DNA of 64,000 nt from HGM04593 sp045646965 (GTDB taxonomy: Bacteria; Bacteroidota; Bacteroidia; Bacteroidales; Bacteroidaceae), in assembly GCA_045646965.1 (NCBI GenBank), contig JAZRLR010000003.1, positions 12,662 through 76,661 of the forward strand, given 5' to 3'. Made by a program: the position numbers and the translations under genes. Within the stretch, counting starts at the first letter, position 1; each line of letters opens with the position of its first letter. This document shows positions 1 through 7,915 of the stretch, in pieces. A model generated the notes under the pieces. The model ran no database searches, had not been told where the DNA came from, and saw only the letters and a program-made list of their open reading frames with translations.

Positions 1-558
1 GAAAGCGATGGGCAAAACCACGTCGAGCATACGCGACATTGCGTTGCTGCGGCTGCGCCACTCCTCGTGTATCACACCGCGCTCTTTGTCAATCTCTTCG
101 CCGTCGAGTGTGAGACCGTCGGCCCAGTCGTGCAGAATCCACAAGCAAGAGTCGATGGCGCCTTTTGTGTCTACAGGTACATTGTTTATGTTGTAGACAG
201 TCTCCTCAATAGATGTGTATGCGTTGAGGTTTACACCAAACTTCACACCAATTGTCTCGAGGTAATTTATAAGGCTCTTGCCGGGAAAGTGTTCGGTGCC
301 GTTGAAACACATATGCTCGAGAAAGTGAGCGAGACCACGCTGGTCGTCCTCCTCCTGTATGGAGCCCACCTTCTGTGCGATGTAGAAATTCACTTTTCTC
401 TCGGGCTCGGCGTTGTGGCGTATATAGTATGTGAGCCCGTTCTTGAGCTTACCAACGCGCACTGCCGGGTCAAGAGGCAGATTCTCCACCTCTTGTGCCA
501 TTGCCGAAATTGTCAGCAGCAGGGCTAACAAAGGCAATAAAATACGTTTAATTCTCAT
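1..558 (-). CDS. M16 family zinc peptidase, N-terminal part (cut by window edge)
   Basis: The minus strand from an ATG at 558 reads open to the window edge, giving 186 residues of a longer protein. A signal peptide (hydrophobic residues 6-20 ending AMA/Q) indicates export. The inverted zinc motif HxxEH of insulinase/pitrilysin peptidases is seen as HFLEH at residues 78-82, inside the usual context RGLAHFLEHMCFNGT. Members of this family degrade peptides in the periplasm of Bacteroidales. The C-terminal part and any second M16 domain lie outside the window. In the absence of the island it would be the divergent neighbour of the gene at 9524. Confidence 0.9.
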   Translation of the reverse strand, partial: MRIKRILLPLLALLLTISAMAQEVENLPLDPAVRVGKLKNGLTYYIRHNAEPERKVNFYIAQKVGSIQEEDDQRGLAHFLEHMCFNGTEHFPGKSLINYLETIGVKFGVNLNAYTSIEETVYNINNVPVDTKGAIDSCLWILHDWADGLTLDGEEIDKERGVIHEEWRSRSNAMSRMLDVVLPIAF

Positions 559-585
559 AATTTTGACAGTAGTTAATTTATTTGC

Positions 586-594
586 GCGAAGATA
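586..594 (-). promoter_or_regulatory. -7 promoter element of the M16 peptidase gene
   Basis: TATCTTCGC on the minus strand fits the Bacteroidetes -7 consensus TAnnTTTG with one change, about 28 bases ahead of the ATG at 558. No good TTTG -33 box is seen at the usual spacing. Confidence 0.5.
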
Positions 595-677
595 CTTATT
601 TTAATTCACTTCCAACGTGCAGCGGCTCTATTATTATTTAAAATTAAATATATTTTGCAGTTGGGAGGTATATCTAT

Positions 678-713
678 AAAAAAGATATTTCCCGCAAGTT
701 TGCGGGAAATATC
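678..713 (-). terminator. Rho-independent terminator of the island cassette
   Basis: A perfect 14-bp inverted repeat (684-697 and 700-713) with a 2-base loop is followed on the minus strand by six T residues. It lies 68 bases past the stop of the last small gene and ahead of the M16 promoter, so it should end the minus-strand cassette transcript. Confidence 0.8.
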
Positions 714-747
714 ACAAATTCAACATCAAAGACCTTTAATAAAGAAA

Positions 748-775
748 ATGATATGATATGATATGATATGATATA
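748..775. repeat. ATGAT microsatellite, five copies
   Basis: Five perfect head-to-tail copies of ATGAT (748-772) plus ATA lie between the stop of the 67-residue gene and the terminator. They fall in the 3' untranslated part of the cassette transcript. Confidence 0.95.
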
Positions 776-780
776 AATAA

Positions 781-984
781 TTATTTATTTTTGGTCTTTT
801 GTCTAAACCACAAAATAGCACAGATACTACATAATATTATAAAGAAAATTAAGGAACTACTATCACCATTATTGTAATCCTCAATAGCACTGTCTAAAGA
901 ATTAAAAAATCTGTGGATTTTACTTCCTTCACACGACACAAAAGCCATCGTGCATAAAATTAATAAAAAGAGTTTTGATTTCAT
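781..984 (-). CDS. Small predicted lipoprotein/membrane protein, 67 aa
   Basis: No family recognised. The N-terminus has a hydrophobic segment ending in FVSC (Cys18), a plausible lipobox, then a short polar stretch and a second hydrophobic segment (about residues 45-60, LIFFIILCSICAILWF) with a basic tail. The protein would therefore sit at the inner membrane or be anchored twice. It is the last gene of the AT-rich cassette, 88 bases after the 71-residue gene and before the terminator. Its small size, membrane character and place downstream of a caspase-like protease suggest a possible effector or protease target, which is only inference. Confidence 0.6.
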   Translation of the reverse strand: MKSKLFLLILCTMAFVSCEGSKIHRFFNSLDSAIEDYNNGDSSSLIFFIILCSICAILWFRQKTKNK

Positions 985-1072
985 AGTTTTATTTATAATA
1001 TAAAAACGATTGAATTTTAATTAGTCTTTAAATATAAATCTATCAATTTAAATATTTCCACCCGTCTATAGT

Positions 1073-1288
1073 TTAGTGCTCGGTAGGGAAAGGCGTGCCT
1101 TGCCGATTACTAATTTCAATCAAAGTTGAAATATCTATCGAGTTTTCAGCTTTTTCTTTGGTTGAATCGAGTGTTGCAACAATTAGTAGAGCAAACAATA
1201 ATAATTCAAGGAATATACAAATTAAACATCCTATAGCCTTTGAACCCCCTTTCTCCTCGACTTCGTCAGGGAAAAACATTACTCCCAT
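1073..1288 (-). CDS. Small single-pass membrane protein, 71 aa
   Basis: No family recognised. An acidic N-terminus (DEVEEKGG) is followed by one strong transmembrane segment (about residues 18-40, IGCLICIFLELLLFALLIVATL) and a short polar tail. It begins 28 bases after the caspase-like gene on the same strand and shares its AT-rich composition, so it is very likely co-transcribed. Function unknown. Confidence 0.6.
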   Translation of the reverse strand: MGVMFFPDEVEEKGGSKAIGCLICIFLELLLFALLIVATLDSTKEKAENSIDISTLIEISNRQGTPFPTEH

Positions 1289-1316
1289 ACCAATCTTTTA
1301 ATAAAACCCGTTTGAA

Positions 1317-2492
1317 TTACTCTTCGGGAGAATACAAGCAAAATTCATCGTCGAATAAAGTTTTTGAAATATAAGGAACTTCGAGAATCTCTCCATACGT
1401 TTTTTGAGAATAATTCACTACAAATTTTGTTATGTTATCAAACATTTTTATAACAGGAATATTTCTCTTTTGGATATTTTCTATGAAAGCCAAAGCAAAC
1501 ATTCCTAACGAAGAATCGCGTGACGCAAACGACGGATTACCATTGAGAGAAGAGAATGCATACAGAACATTTCTGGTATGCATTTTATTGTCAAATATCA
1601 TTTGTTCTGCATCGTGAAGTTCTTCTATCGAATCGTCTTCAATAGGAATTATCTTATTACAAGCATCGTGTACAATAATAATATTTTTGAAATCGGAGTC
1701 ATAGAAATGACTAATCACACCTGTTTCCAAGCCCATAGAATTACCATTGATATCTTGCAACAGGTGATAACCACCATATACCGCACCGTGACCGGAAAAA
1801 TAGAATATAGCGTGGTCATAGTATTTCTCCTTCTCTCTCAATTTACACAAACCTTCCTTAATCTCATTTACCGTTGCATCTTTAAGTATAGTAACGTCTG
1901 CTCCTATTTGAGATAGCTTTGTTCCAATTTCTGTCACCTCATTTACACAAGACTCAAGTGAAGACGTTTTCTTGTAATTACTACACCCTACTAACAAAGC
2001 AACAATTTTATTCTTGTTTTTCGGCAAATGGGCTCCGAATTCTACAGGTTCTTCTACTCCAAAAACGTGCAAAAGTTCCCCATCCCACCAGAAACCACGA
2101 ACGACATTCCCGTTCTCATCACATTGTGTTCCAGTACCATGTCTTACACCATCTACCCAATACCCATCATATGTGCTACCATCTGCATAGGTGTATTTTC
2201 CCTTGCCGTGAGGTTTATTCTTTGAATTCTTCTCTCCAACATAACTCATATGCCCCTGTGAGGGCTCTTTACTGAATACACGTATTAAATCATCTTCATA
2301 CCAAAAGCCTTTTATAGTTTCCTGCGCTGATATCATCAAACCCGTACCATGCTTTTTGCCATCTGCCCAATATCCGTCATACTTTGAACCATCAGGCCAC
2401 TTGCAGATACCTTTTCCTTCTGGTAGTTGTTTTGCGTTTAACTCGCCACAATATATTCCGCCGTCTGGGAATTTATAATTATAAGAACTCAT
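1317..2492 (-). CDS. MORN-repeat protein with C-terminal caspase-like (C14) protease domain
   Basis: 391 residues. The N-terminal part holds about four MORN repeats (near residues 14-36, 38-60, 84-106 and 108-130, each with YxGxW/GxG spacing such as YDGYWADGKKHGTG). The C-terminal part (about 160-390) is a caspase/metacaspase fold: the catalytic His is seen in YFSGHG (His235) and the catalytic Cys in HDAC (Cys278), each after a hydrophobic strand. It has no signal peptide, so it should be cytoplasmic. MORN repeats often bind lipids or protein partners. The stop is 6 bases before the AAA ATPase reading frame in genomic order, and transcription runs from the ATPase into it. In known bacterial systems caspase-like proteases act as death effectors or activators; that role here is inferred. 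Confidence 0.85.
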   Translation of the reverse strand: MSSYNYKFPDGGIYCGELNAKQLPEGKGICKWPDGSKYDGYWADGKKHGTGLMISAQETIKGFWYEDDLIRVFSKEPSQGHMSYVGEKNSKNKPHGKGKYTYADGSTYDGYWVDGVRHGTGTQCDENGNVVRGFWWDGELLHVFGVEEPVEFGAHLPKNKNKIVALLVGCSNYKKTSSLESCVNEVTEIGTKLSQIGADVTILKDATVNEIKEGLCKLREKEKYYDHAIFYFSGHGAVYGGYHLLQDINGNSMGLETGVISHFYDSDFKNIIIVHDACNKIIPIEDDSIEELHDAEQMIFDNKMHTRNVLYAFSSLNGNPSFASRDSSLGMFALAFIENIQKRNIPVIKMFDNITKFVVNYSQKTYGEILEVPYISKTLFDDEFCLYSPEE

Positions 2493-2498
2493 AATTTA

Positions 2499-4553
2499 TC
2501 ATTTTAAACCGTTATTGAGTGTATAATACTCGTGAATCTCTGATAAAGCTTGACCTATCTTATTATAGGATATGAACGATAATTCCGGCAACTCATACTT
2601 AACATATAGACACTCTTTGATGTATTCTTCATCTTTATTGAAGTTCAAATGTGTCATAAATCCCTTATAGACTTTTAACCAATCATTTAGAGATTCATCT
2701 TCGCATATACAGACCATAAATATTTGGAGATGTTTTGCAATGCGGCTCATCTCATTCATAATCTTGTGAATATACACACTTGGAGACTGCACCTTATCTA
2801 AATTACTTAACACCAGAACAGATGGTGTAATTTGACGACATTTAGAAAATATAACATCTATTGTGCGATACGCGTCTTCAATATTCATAGCACAAAGAGA
2901 GAGAAAGTCTAATTCAAACATCTCATACTCAAAATGTCTTGCAAAAGAAGAAATAAATGTATGCTTTCCGGTTCCTCTCTCACCAGTAATTAGGACATTG
3001 GCAAACGAAGGACGTGTTAGCAGACTATAGCTATCCATATTATTAATATGTGTAAGCCTATTGTGCAATGACTCCATCTGCAACTTTTCTGTATCCAATG
3101 CCAACAGATTATCCCAATCTACAACCTCTTTTCGTAGTTCTAAACCTCTTAATGCTGATGGAACATTATTTGCTACTACATCTAAAAAATGTCGAGGCTC
3201 TAAAACTATGTTAGATGGTTGAGACTCCATAGAGTATTTGCCTGTATCTTCACAGAATACAATATGTTCACGAATGGCATTCATTACAGCTTCTCGATAT
3301 AATGCATTAATATCTGAACCTGAATATCCTGAAGTTAATTCGGCCAAACGCTTTATAAAGTTATTTGTAATAGACTCTGCAAACAATGCCCTATTTGCTA
3401 TAGGGATATGCTTATGAAGAATATCTTCACGTGCAGCTAAATTAGGAAGCGGAATTTCTATTTCAAGATCAAAACGTCCGGTTCTGCGCAATGCGGGATC
3501 TACAGCATCAGGGCGATTTGTCGCTCCAATGACAAACACATTACTACTTCCTATGCCATCCATTAAGCGGAGGAGGGTTCCAACAATAGTTACATCATGA
3601 ACAGCGCTATCTTCTGTTCTTGCTTGTGATATAGAGTCTATCTCATCAATAAAAATAATACCATTCCCTCTTGATTCTGCTTCTGCAAACTTTGCTTCCA
3701 ATTTGGCTTCACCCACACCGACGACGCCTTTTCGCACATCGGTTATATTTATCTCAATGAAATCGGCTCCCATTGATTTAGCAATGGCTCTTGCAATCAT
3801 TGTCTTACCATTTCCCGGAGGGCCATATAACAACAGACCTCTTGGACGAGATGTTCCGAAATATTCTAAATATTCCGAATAGTTTAAAGGGATTTGAATT
3901 ATGCTCCTAATACGATCTATAACATCTGGTAAACCTCCAATATCGGACAAATCAACTTCTTTAGATAAATTCTCTGGCAAACCATGGAATGAAATCTTGG
4001 TCAAGTGATTTATGCGACATAGTCCCTCGTTATTCTTTTTGTTTATTGGACGCGTAGACTCGGCTACACCAATAACATTATCTTTTCTTTGGGACAATAA
4101 ATGTATAGGTTGGTCAATAAATACAATCTGATTCTGTGAGCGGTAGAATCTAGTTGCAAAATCCACGTCATCCGACGACCATTTCTTTACTTCATCCGGC
4201 TGAAGTTTTATTGAAACACTTTCTGCAACAGGGAATTCCTGTATATCTATGACCGTTACATCGACTTCTTGACCTTGATTTACAAAAATACGCTTGGAAA
4301 TCATACTATTATGAATCCATAACGTTCCTTGCTGAACGACATCATCGTTTGTGGAGCATACCCTAGAATAGATTGTAAATGGCGCAGCTATGTGATTACA
4401 CTTTATGCAAATGTAAATATTCTGGGCATTATAATTTTCAATATTAGCACTTTTACACAACTCTCGAAAATCATTTTCTGTCACCCACACAGATGAGCCA
4501 TACAAAGGTATCGTTCCCTGTTTTTTATTGAATATTTTAATATTAAATTTCAT
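2499..4553 (-). CDS. CDC48/p97-like AAA ATPase with degenerate second module
   Basis: 684 residues laid out like CDC48. An N-terminal region (1-190) has a beta-barrel-like stretch, RIFVNQGQEVDVTVIDIQ. The first AAA module (about 203-450) has Walker A GPPGNGKT (244-251), Walker B IIFIDE (299-304), sensor-1 Asn346 in GATNRPD, arginine fingers in RRTGR (356-360) and the SGYSGSDI segment. The second module keeps a Walker A (GERGTGKHT, 524-532), but its Walker B position reads LVLSNLD without the DE pair, so it probably does not hydrolyse ATP. The family unfolds or remodels protein substrates. It lies between zinc-ribbon genes and a caspase-like gene with gaps of 6 bases on each side, implying one operon and a joint function. 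Confidence 0.85.
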   Translation of the reverse strand: MKFNIKIFNKKQGTIPLYGSSVWVTENDFRELCKSANIENYNAQNIYICIKCNHIAAPFTIYSRVCSTNDDVVQQGTLWIHNSMISKRIFVNQGQEVDVTVIDIQEFPVAESVSIKLQPDEVKKWSSDDVDFATRFYRSQNQIVFIDQPIHLLSQRKDNVIGVAESTRPINKKNNEGLCRINHLTKISFHGLPENLSKEVDLSDIGGLPDVIDRIRSIIQIPLNYSEYLEYFGTSRPRGLLLYGPPGNGKTMIARAIAKSMGADFIEINITDVRKGVVGVGEAKLEAKFAEAESRGNGIIFIDEIDSISQARTEDSAVHDVTIVGTLLRLMDGIGSSNVFVIGATNRPDAVDPALRRTGRFDLEIEIPLPNLAAREDILHKHIPIANRALFAESITNNFIKRLAELTSGYSGSDINALYREAVMNAIREHIVFCEDTGKYSMESQPSNIVLEPRHFLDVVANNVPSALRGLELRKEVVDWDNLLALDTEKLQMESLHNRLTHINNMDSYSLLTRPSFANVLITGERGTGKHTFISSFARHFEYEMFELDFLSLCAMNIEDAYRTIDVIFSKCRQITPSVLVLSNLDKVQSPSVYIHKIMNEMSRIAKHLQIFMVCICEDESLNDWLKVYKGFMTHLNFNKDEEYIKECLYVKYELPELSFISYNKIGQALSEIHEYYTLNNGLK

Positions 4554-4559
4554 CGTATT

Positions 4560-4937
4560 TCATAATGATTTTAAGAATTTGCATACCCCGTCTCTACTAC
4601 GGTACATAGTAAGTAATAATAAGGCCTCTGAAATAGTGATATGAGACATCCCCTCTATATCGATTTTATCACCTTCAAATGCCACAATATGGCTCTCTGC
4701 TGATGTACAATACGGACAAGCGTATTGTGCATCCATAATCTTTACCTTTCTGCCACATCCCGAGCAATATAATGTCGCATCTGAACCTATATATAGATGA
4801 TCGTTAGGGCAAGAAGAATGTACCCAAAATGCATGAGGGAACACATTACCCCTTTCGACACATACCGGGCAACTAAAATAGGCAGAGTAATATTGCACTC
4901 CGTCAATAACTACACTTCTAATCGTCTCATCATTCAT
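4560..4937 (-). CDS. Small zinc-ribbon protein, paralogue 1 (125 aa)
   Basis: No named family recognised. Cysteines fall in the pattern CPxC (23, 26), FWxHxxC (Cys43), CxxC (58, 61) and CPxC (74, 77), with the invariant block YIGSDxxLxC between them. This should bind one or two zinc ions. The C-terminal 45 residues are helical and differ among the copies. It is the copy next to the AAA ATPase (6-base gap). It is nearly identical to the two genes upstream through residue 75, showing recent tandem duplication. It is probably an adaptor or sensor for the ATPase/protease pair, which is inference. Confidence 0.75.
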   Translation of the reverse strand: MNDETIRSVVIDGVQYYSAYFSCPVCVERGNVFPHAFWVHSSCPNDHLYIGSDATLYCSGCGRKVKIMDAQYACPYCTSAESHIVAFEGDKIDIEGMSHITISEALLLLTMYRSRDGVCKFLKSL

Positions 4938-4958
4938 ATCCCCTAATTTTATATCATA

Positions 4959-5345
4959 TTATAGTGACATTATGAGCGCTTTAAACCATTCCTTTCCAGC
5001 TTTGTGTATCAATGGTAAAGCATAAGAAATCGCTGCTGCGACAGCTATACGATCTGCAACCGCATTAATATTATCTCCTTCGAAATAAACCAGGCTTTCT
5101 CCTTCTGCTAATGAATGATTCGGACAAGCGTAATGCGCATTCATAATCTTTACCTTTCTGCCACATCCCGAGCAATACAAAGTCGCATCTGAGCCGATAT
5201 ATAGATGATCGTTAGGGCAAGAAGAGTGTACCCAAAATGCAGGGGGGGACATATTTCCCCTTTCAGCACATACCGGGCAACTAAAATAGGCAGAGTAATA
5301 TTGTACTCCGTCAATAACAATATCTTTAATATTTACATCATTCAT
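4959..5345 (-). CDS. Small zinc-ribbon protein, paralogue 2 (128 aa)
   Basis: Shares its first 70 residues almost unchanged with paralogues 1 and 3: Cys23/26, Cys43, Cys58/61, then CPNH (Cys74, His77). I place the start at the ATG at 5345, giving MNDVNIKDI, because it matches the starts of the sister genes. An in-frame ATG 60 bases upstream would add 20 residues without a counterpart. The tail (AISYALPLIHKAGKEW) is a predicted amphipathic helix. The gene is 29 bases after paralogue 3 and 21 before paralogue 1. Function unknown. Confidence 0.75.
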   Translation of the reverse strand: MNDVNIKDIVIDGVQYYSAYFSCPVCAERGNMSPPAFWVHSSCPNDHLYIGSDATLYCSGCGRKVKIMNAHYACPNHSLAEGESLVYFEGDNINAVADRIAVAAAISYALPLIHKAGKEWFKALIMSL

Positions 5346-5374
5346 AATCTTTAATATTTTGCATCGTTCATAAT

Positions 5375-5734
5375 TTATAGAGATTTCACAAGAGCAGTTA
5401 TCCAATCTCTACCTGCTATTCTTACCAATGATAAAGCAAAACACATCGCTTCTGCTACAGCCATAGGATCTCCAATACCTACATATTCTTCTGCTTCTGT
5501 ACTATGATGTGGACAAGAGTATTTAGACTCCATAATTTTCATTTTGCGTCTGCAACCTGAACAATATAATGTAGCATCTGAACCGATATATAGATGATCG
5601 TTAGGGCAATCAGAGTGTACCCAAAATGCAGGGGGGTACATATTTCCCTTTTCAGCACATACCGGGCAACTAAAATAGGCAGAGTAATATTTTACTCCAT
5701 CAATAACAATATCTTTAATATTTACTTCGCTCAT
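5375..5734 (-). CDS. Small zinc-ribbon protein, paralogue 3 (119 aa)
   Basis: Same family: Cys23/26, FWVH, Cys43, YIGSDATLYC, Cys58/61 and CPHH (Cys74, His77). The C-terminal third (MAVAEAMCFALSLVRIAG) is hydrophobic and helical. It is preceded on the same strand by the 321-residue gene (44-base gap) and followed by paralogue 2. Three near-copies in a row suggest that dosage or variation in the tail matters. No enzymatic motif is present. Confidence 0.75.
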   Translation of the reverse strand: MSEVNIKDIVIDGVKYYSAYFSCPVCAEKGNMYPPAFWVHSDCPNDHLYIGSDATLYCSGCRRKMKIMESKYSCPHHSTEAEEYVGIGDPMAVAEAMCFALSLVRIAGRDWITALVKSL

Positions 5735-5778
5735 AATTAATCGTGTTTTTTATAATTATTATTTGTGATTATTTAGTA

Positions 5779-6744
5779 TTATGCGTCTAGTTCTTTCCTA
5801 ATTTCACTAATTAGAATTTCGAGTCTATCACAGAATTTTTCTAAAATTGATTTATAATCTCGTGAAGGTACGGCTTCTGATTCTTTTGTAGAATCACATT
5901 CATTACCACAATCAGAAGTATTTGATTTATCAGACTTTTTATTTTGTTTTTCTAAAATTAGTTCATCCACGACATTCTCAGATATAGCAGGACATTGCTC
6001 TGCAATATTAGGGCAATATTGCATAACCATATGTACCAATACTTTCACTGGGATTACATCATCAAACAAGTCTATAAGTGCAGCAAATAGGCGTTTATAT
6101 CCATCTACCGCAGTGCCACGCTGATGACTTGTAAAAGAGAAATTACCATCCAAATATTCTACTTCAGACAACTGTTCCTCCTTAATTTTTTCAACAGCAA
6201 TCAAGTATTGCTTAAATGCGGACATCACACCATCTTTTAATTCCTCATCTGAATATACAACATCTTTCCAAGGTGCAGCTACATATGTCTCAAATGCCTT
6301 TTCAATGTTAGAATTATCACATTTGTGACTGAGTAAAAGTAATATTGGGACTATTACGGCTTCTACATCATTATGGGGAATCAGAGAATCGCGCCCTCCA
6401 TACCATTGCAATATGTCCTCCAAGAAAAATCCAATAGTATCATTATGGTACCTTTCAAAATCCTCCGCTTGCATTCTTTTTGTCGCCACACCAAATGAAG
6501 TCAAATATGCATTCAAGTCTTGATATACTAAAACTTCATCTAAACTATCGTCTTGATAGGTGTAGTTATCCCTTTGAGTGTGCATTGCAGTTGAGATTAA
6601 AGAGGGTTTTGTTCCGTTTAATCTTTTGCATTCTAAATACAACTCCAAGCGCTCGAGCCCCAATAAGACATAATGGTAAAGATTGTCCATTCTTTGGAGC
6701 ACTCTTTGAGTCTGCTCTGTAATTTGTTTTGGTCTACTAAACAT
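5779..6744 (-). CDS. Uncharacterised 321-aa protein with WYxGRD motif
   Basis: No family recognised. Mostly helical by composition, with no signal peptide or membrane segment. A linker rich in K, S, D and E lies at about residues 265-295. The motif ILQWYGGRDSLIP at 111-123 recurs as LQNWYEGRDGLEP in the 194-residue protein at the head of the cassette; this is the only clear similarity I see between them. The gene sits between two zinc-ribbon genes (15- and 44-base gaps) in the same operon. It could be a scaffold, an adaptor or a substrate of the ATPase/protease pair; the sequence does not decide. Confidence 0.7.
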   Translation of the reverse strand: MFSRPKQITEQTQRVLQRMDNLYHYVLLGLERLELYLECKRLNGTKPSLISTAMHTQRDNYTYQDDSLDEVLVYQDLNAYLTSFGVATKRMQAEDFERYHNDTIGFFLEDILQWYGGRDSLIPHNDVEAVIVPILLLLSHKCDNSNIEKAFETYVAAPWKDVVYSDEELKDGVMSAFKQYLIAVEKIKEEQLSEVEYLDGNFSFTSHQRGTAVDGYKRLFAALIDLFDDVIPVKVLVHMVMQYCPNIAEQCPAISENVVDELILEKQNKKSDKSNTSDCGNECDSTKESEAVPSRDYKSILEKFCDRLEILISEIRKELDA

Positions 6745-6759
6745 AATCTTATATTTTAA

Positions 6760-7122
6760 TTATATATTTTGAATTAATTCACATATCCACGATTTAGACA
6801 GTTTTCTCATTAGAGGCAGACTTAATCCCATTGCTTTTAATAATGCTTCTGGAGAGGTACATCTGCCATCTGTAAGACTTACACTATATTGTCGGACACA
6901 GCTATAACTATGATTAGGACACAAGAATCTCCAAGACCGAATATGTGCCCGTTTGCGACATTTGGCACAAACAAGGAAACCATCTGAACCTATATACATA
7001 CTTCCACCATCCTCATAGTGTGTCCAAAATACAATCGAAGTTGTCCTATTGTTATTAAGGCATATTGGACAACTTATTTGCAATCGGTAGTATATCGTAT
7101 TGTTATAACACAAACTATCCAT
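6760..7122 (-). CDS. Small zinc-ribbon protein, divergent paralogue 4 (120 aa)
   Basis: A distant member of the zinc-ribbon family in this cassette. It keeps CPxC (18, 21), FWTH, YIGSDGFLVC, CxxC (52, 55) and CPNH (68, 71), but lacks the extra Cys of the other copies and differs elsewhere. The C-terminal helix (LLKAMGLSLPLMRKLSKSW) aligns with the tails of the other three. Its divergence, beside three near-identical copies, shows that the family is old in this context and not just one recent duplication. Confidence 0.75.
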   Translation of the reverse strand: MDSLCYNNTIYYRLQISCPICLNNNRTTSIVFWTHYEDGGSMYIGSDGFLVCAKCRKRAHIRSWRFLCPNHSYSCVRQYSVSLTDGRCTSPEALLKAMGLSLPLMRKLSKSWICELIQNI

Positions 7123-7245
7123 TCAACGCTTTTTTTTATTCTGCAAAAGAACCCATTGCATATGCAAAGAGTAACTATTTGTCACTACTATCCCATTCTA
7201 AAATCTCAAAGAACATTCCCCAATTTTAATGAGACAATAGTGTGT

Positions 7246-7830
7246 TTATATCAATCCACCCGACAAAATTTTGCCTATTGAATATCCAACTTTAGCTCCA
7301 GGTAGCATTTCTTTAATTGTAATTTTAATTTCATCGGCAGTTGTAAAACCCTTGAAATTTTTAATTTCATCAATAGCCTTCTTCCGTAAGTCAATAATCT
7401 TTAATACATTGTTTACAATTATTGGGTCAGTAAGAATAGCTTGACCATATTCTTCTAATTTATTGTCAAAATAAAAATTATCAACTACAACCGAAATAGA
7501 CCAGGTGTTTTCTAATTTCACTACTACCGGAGTATCAGAACGCTTATTTAGAGTATCCATAAATAGACGAACAAATGTAGGACAATAGCTGGAAAGAGCA
7601 TCAACTCGAACTTTTGACATCTCACAAGTTTTAATTAGAAGTTTACCTATTAGGGCATCTACCATAGAAATAATCATTTTCCTTTTGGTCGGATAACCAT
7701 AATATATTATACCTGAAATTTCTGTGCCTATGAGCGTGGCTTTTCCACTTTCATATGAGAAGAATTGTGGCTCTAAGCCATCACGCCCTTCATACCAATT
7801 TTGAAGATAATCTCTTACTCCGTCACGCAT
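7246..7830 (-). CDS. Uncharacterised 194-aa protein with WYxGRD motif, first gene of the cassette
   Basis: No family recognised. Residues 9-21 (LQNWYEGRDGLEP) match the motif at 111-123 of the 321-residue protein. The last 30 residues are rich in Gly and hydrophobics (PGAKVGYSIGKILSGGLI), which might insert into a membrane or pack in a core. The motif lies near the N-terminus, so this protein lacks a counterpart of the first 100 residues of the longer one. It is followed after 123 bases by zinc-ribbon paralogue 4. I see no canonical TAnnTTTG promoter in the 295 bases upstream. Confidence 0.65.
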   Translation of the reverse strand: MRDGVRDYLQNWYEGRDGLEPQFFSYESGKATLIGTEISGIIYYGYPTKRKMIISMVDALIGKLLIKTCEMSKVRVDALSSYCPTFVRLFMDTLNKRSDTPVVVKLENTWSISVVVDNFYFDNKLEEYGQAILTDPIIVNNVLKIIDLRKKAIDEIKNFKGFTTADEIKITIKEMLPGAKVGYSIGKILSGGLI

Positions 7831-7915
7831 AGTATTCTAAATTAAATCATCTAAATCACTCGTATCCCATAAAAATTAGGGAATTTATCTTCTATTTATT
7901 AGCTTTCCAATCAAT

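Larger units (their letters stand above)
4737..5734. repeat. Three tandem gene copies of the zinc-ribbon family
   Basis: The 5' two-thirds of three successive minus-strand genes (start codons at 4937, 5345 and 5734) are close to identical at the DNA level. For example, the stretch for the CPxC-FWxH segment recurs almost unchanged, while the 3' thirds have diverged. This is tandem duplication with a conserved zinc-binding half and a variable tail. Confidence 0.85.

Noticed and set aside
5346..5405. A 20-codon N-terminal extension of zinc-ribbon paralogue 2
   Set aside because: The sister genes start at the equivalent of 5345; the extension overlaps the end of the upstream gene and has no counterpart.
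4737..5734. Regularly spaced repeats considered as a CRISPR array
   Set aside because: The repeats are long protein-coding stretches with zinc-finger codons, about 400 bp apart; no short repeat/spacer pattern and no cas genes.
5779..7830. The 321- and 194-residue proteins considered as gasdermins, since caspases accompany bacterial gasdermins
   Set aside because: No gasdermin-like N-terminus or recognisable pore-domain pattern could be seen; only the WYxGRD motif stands out.
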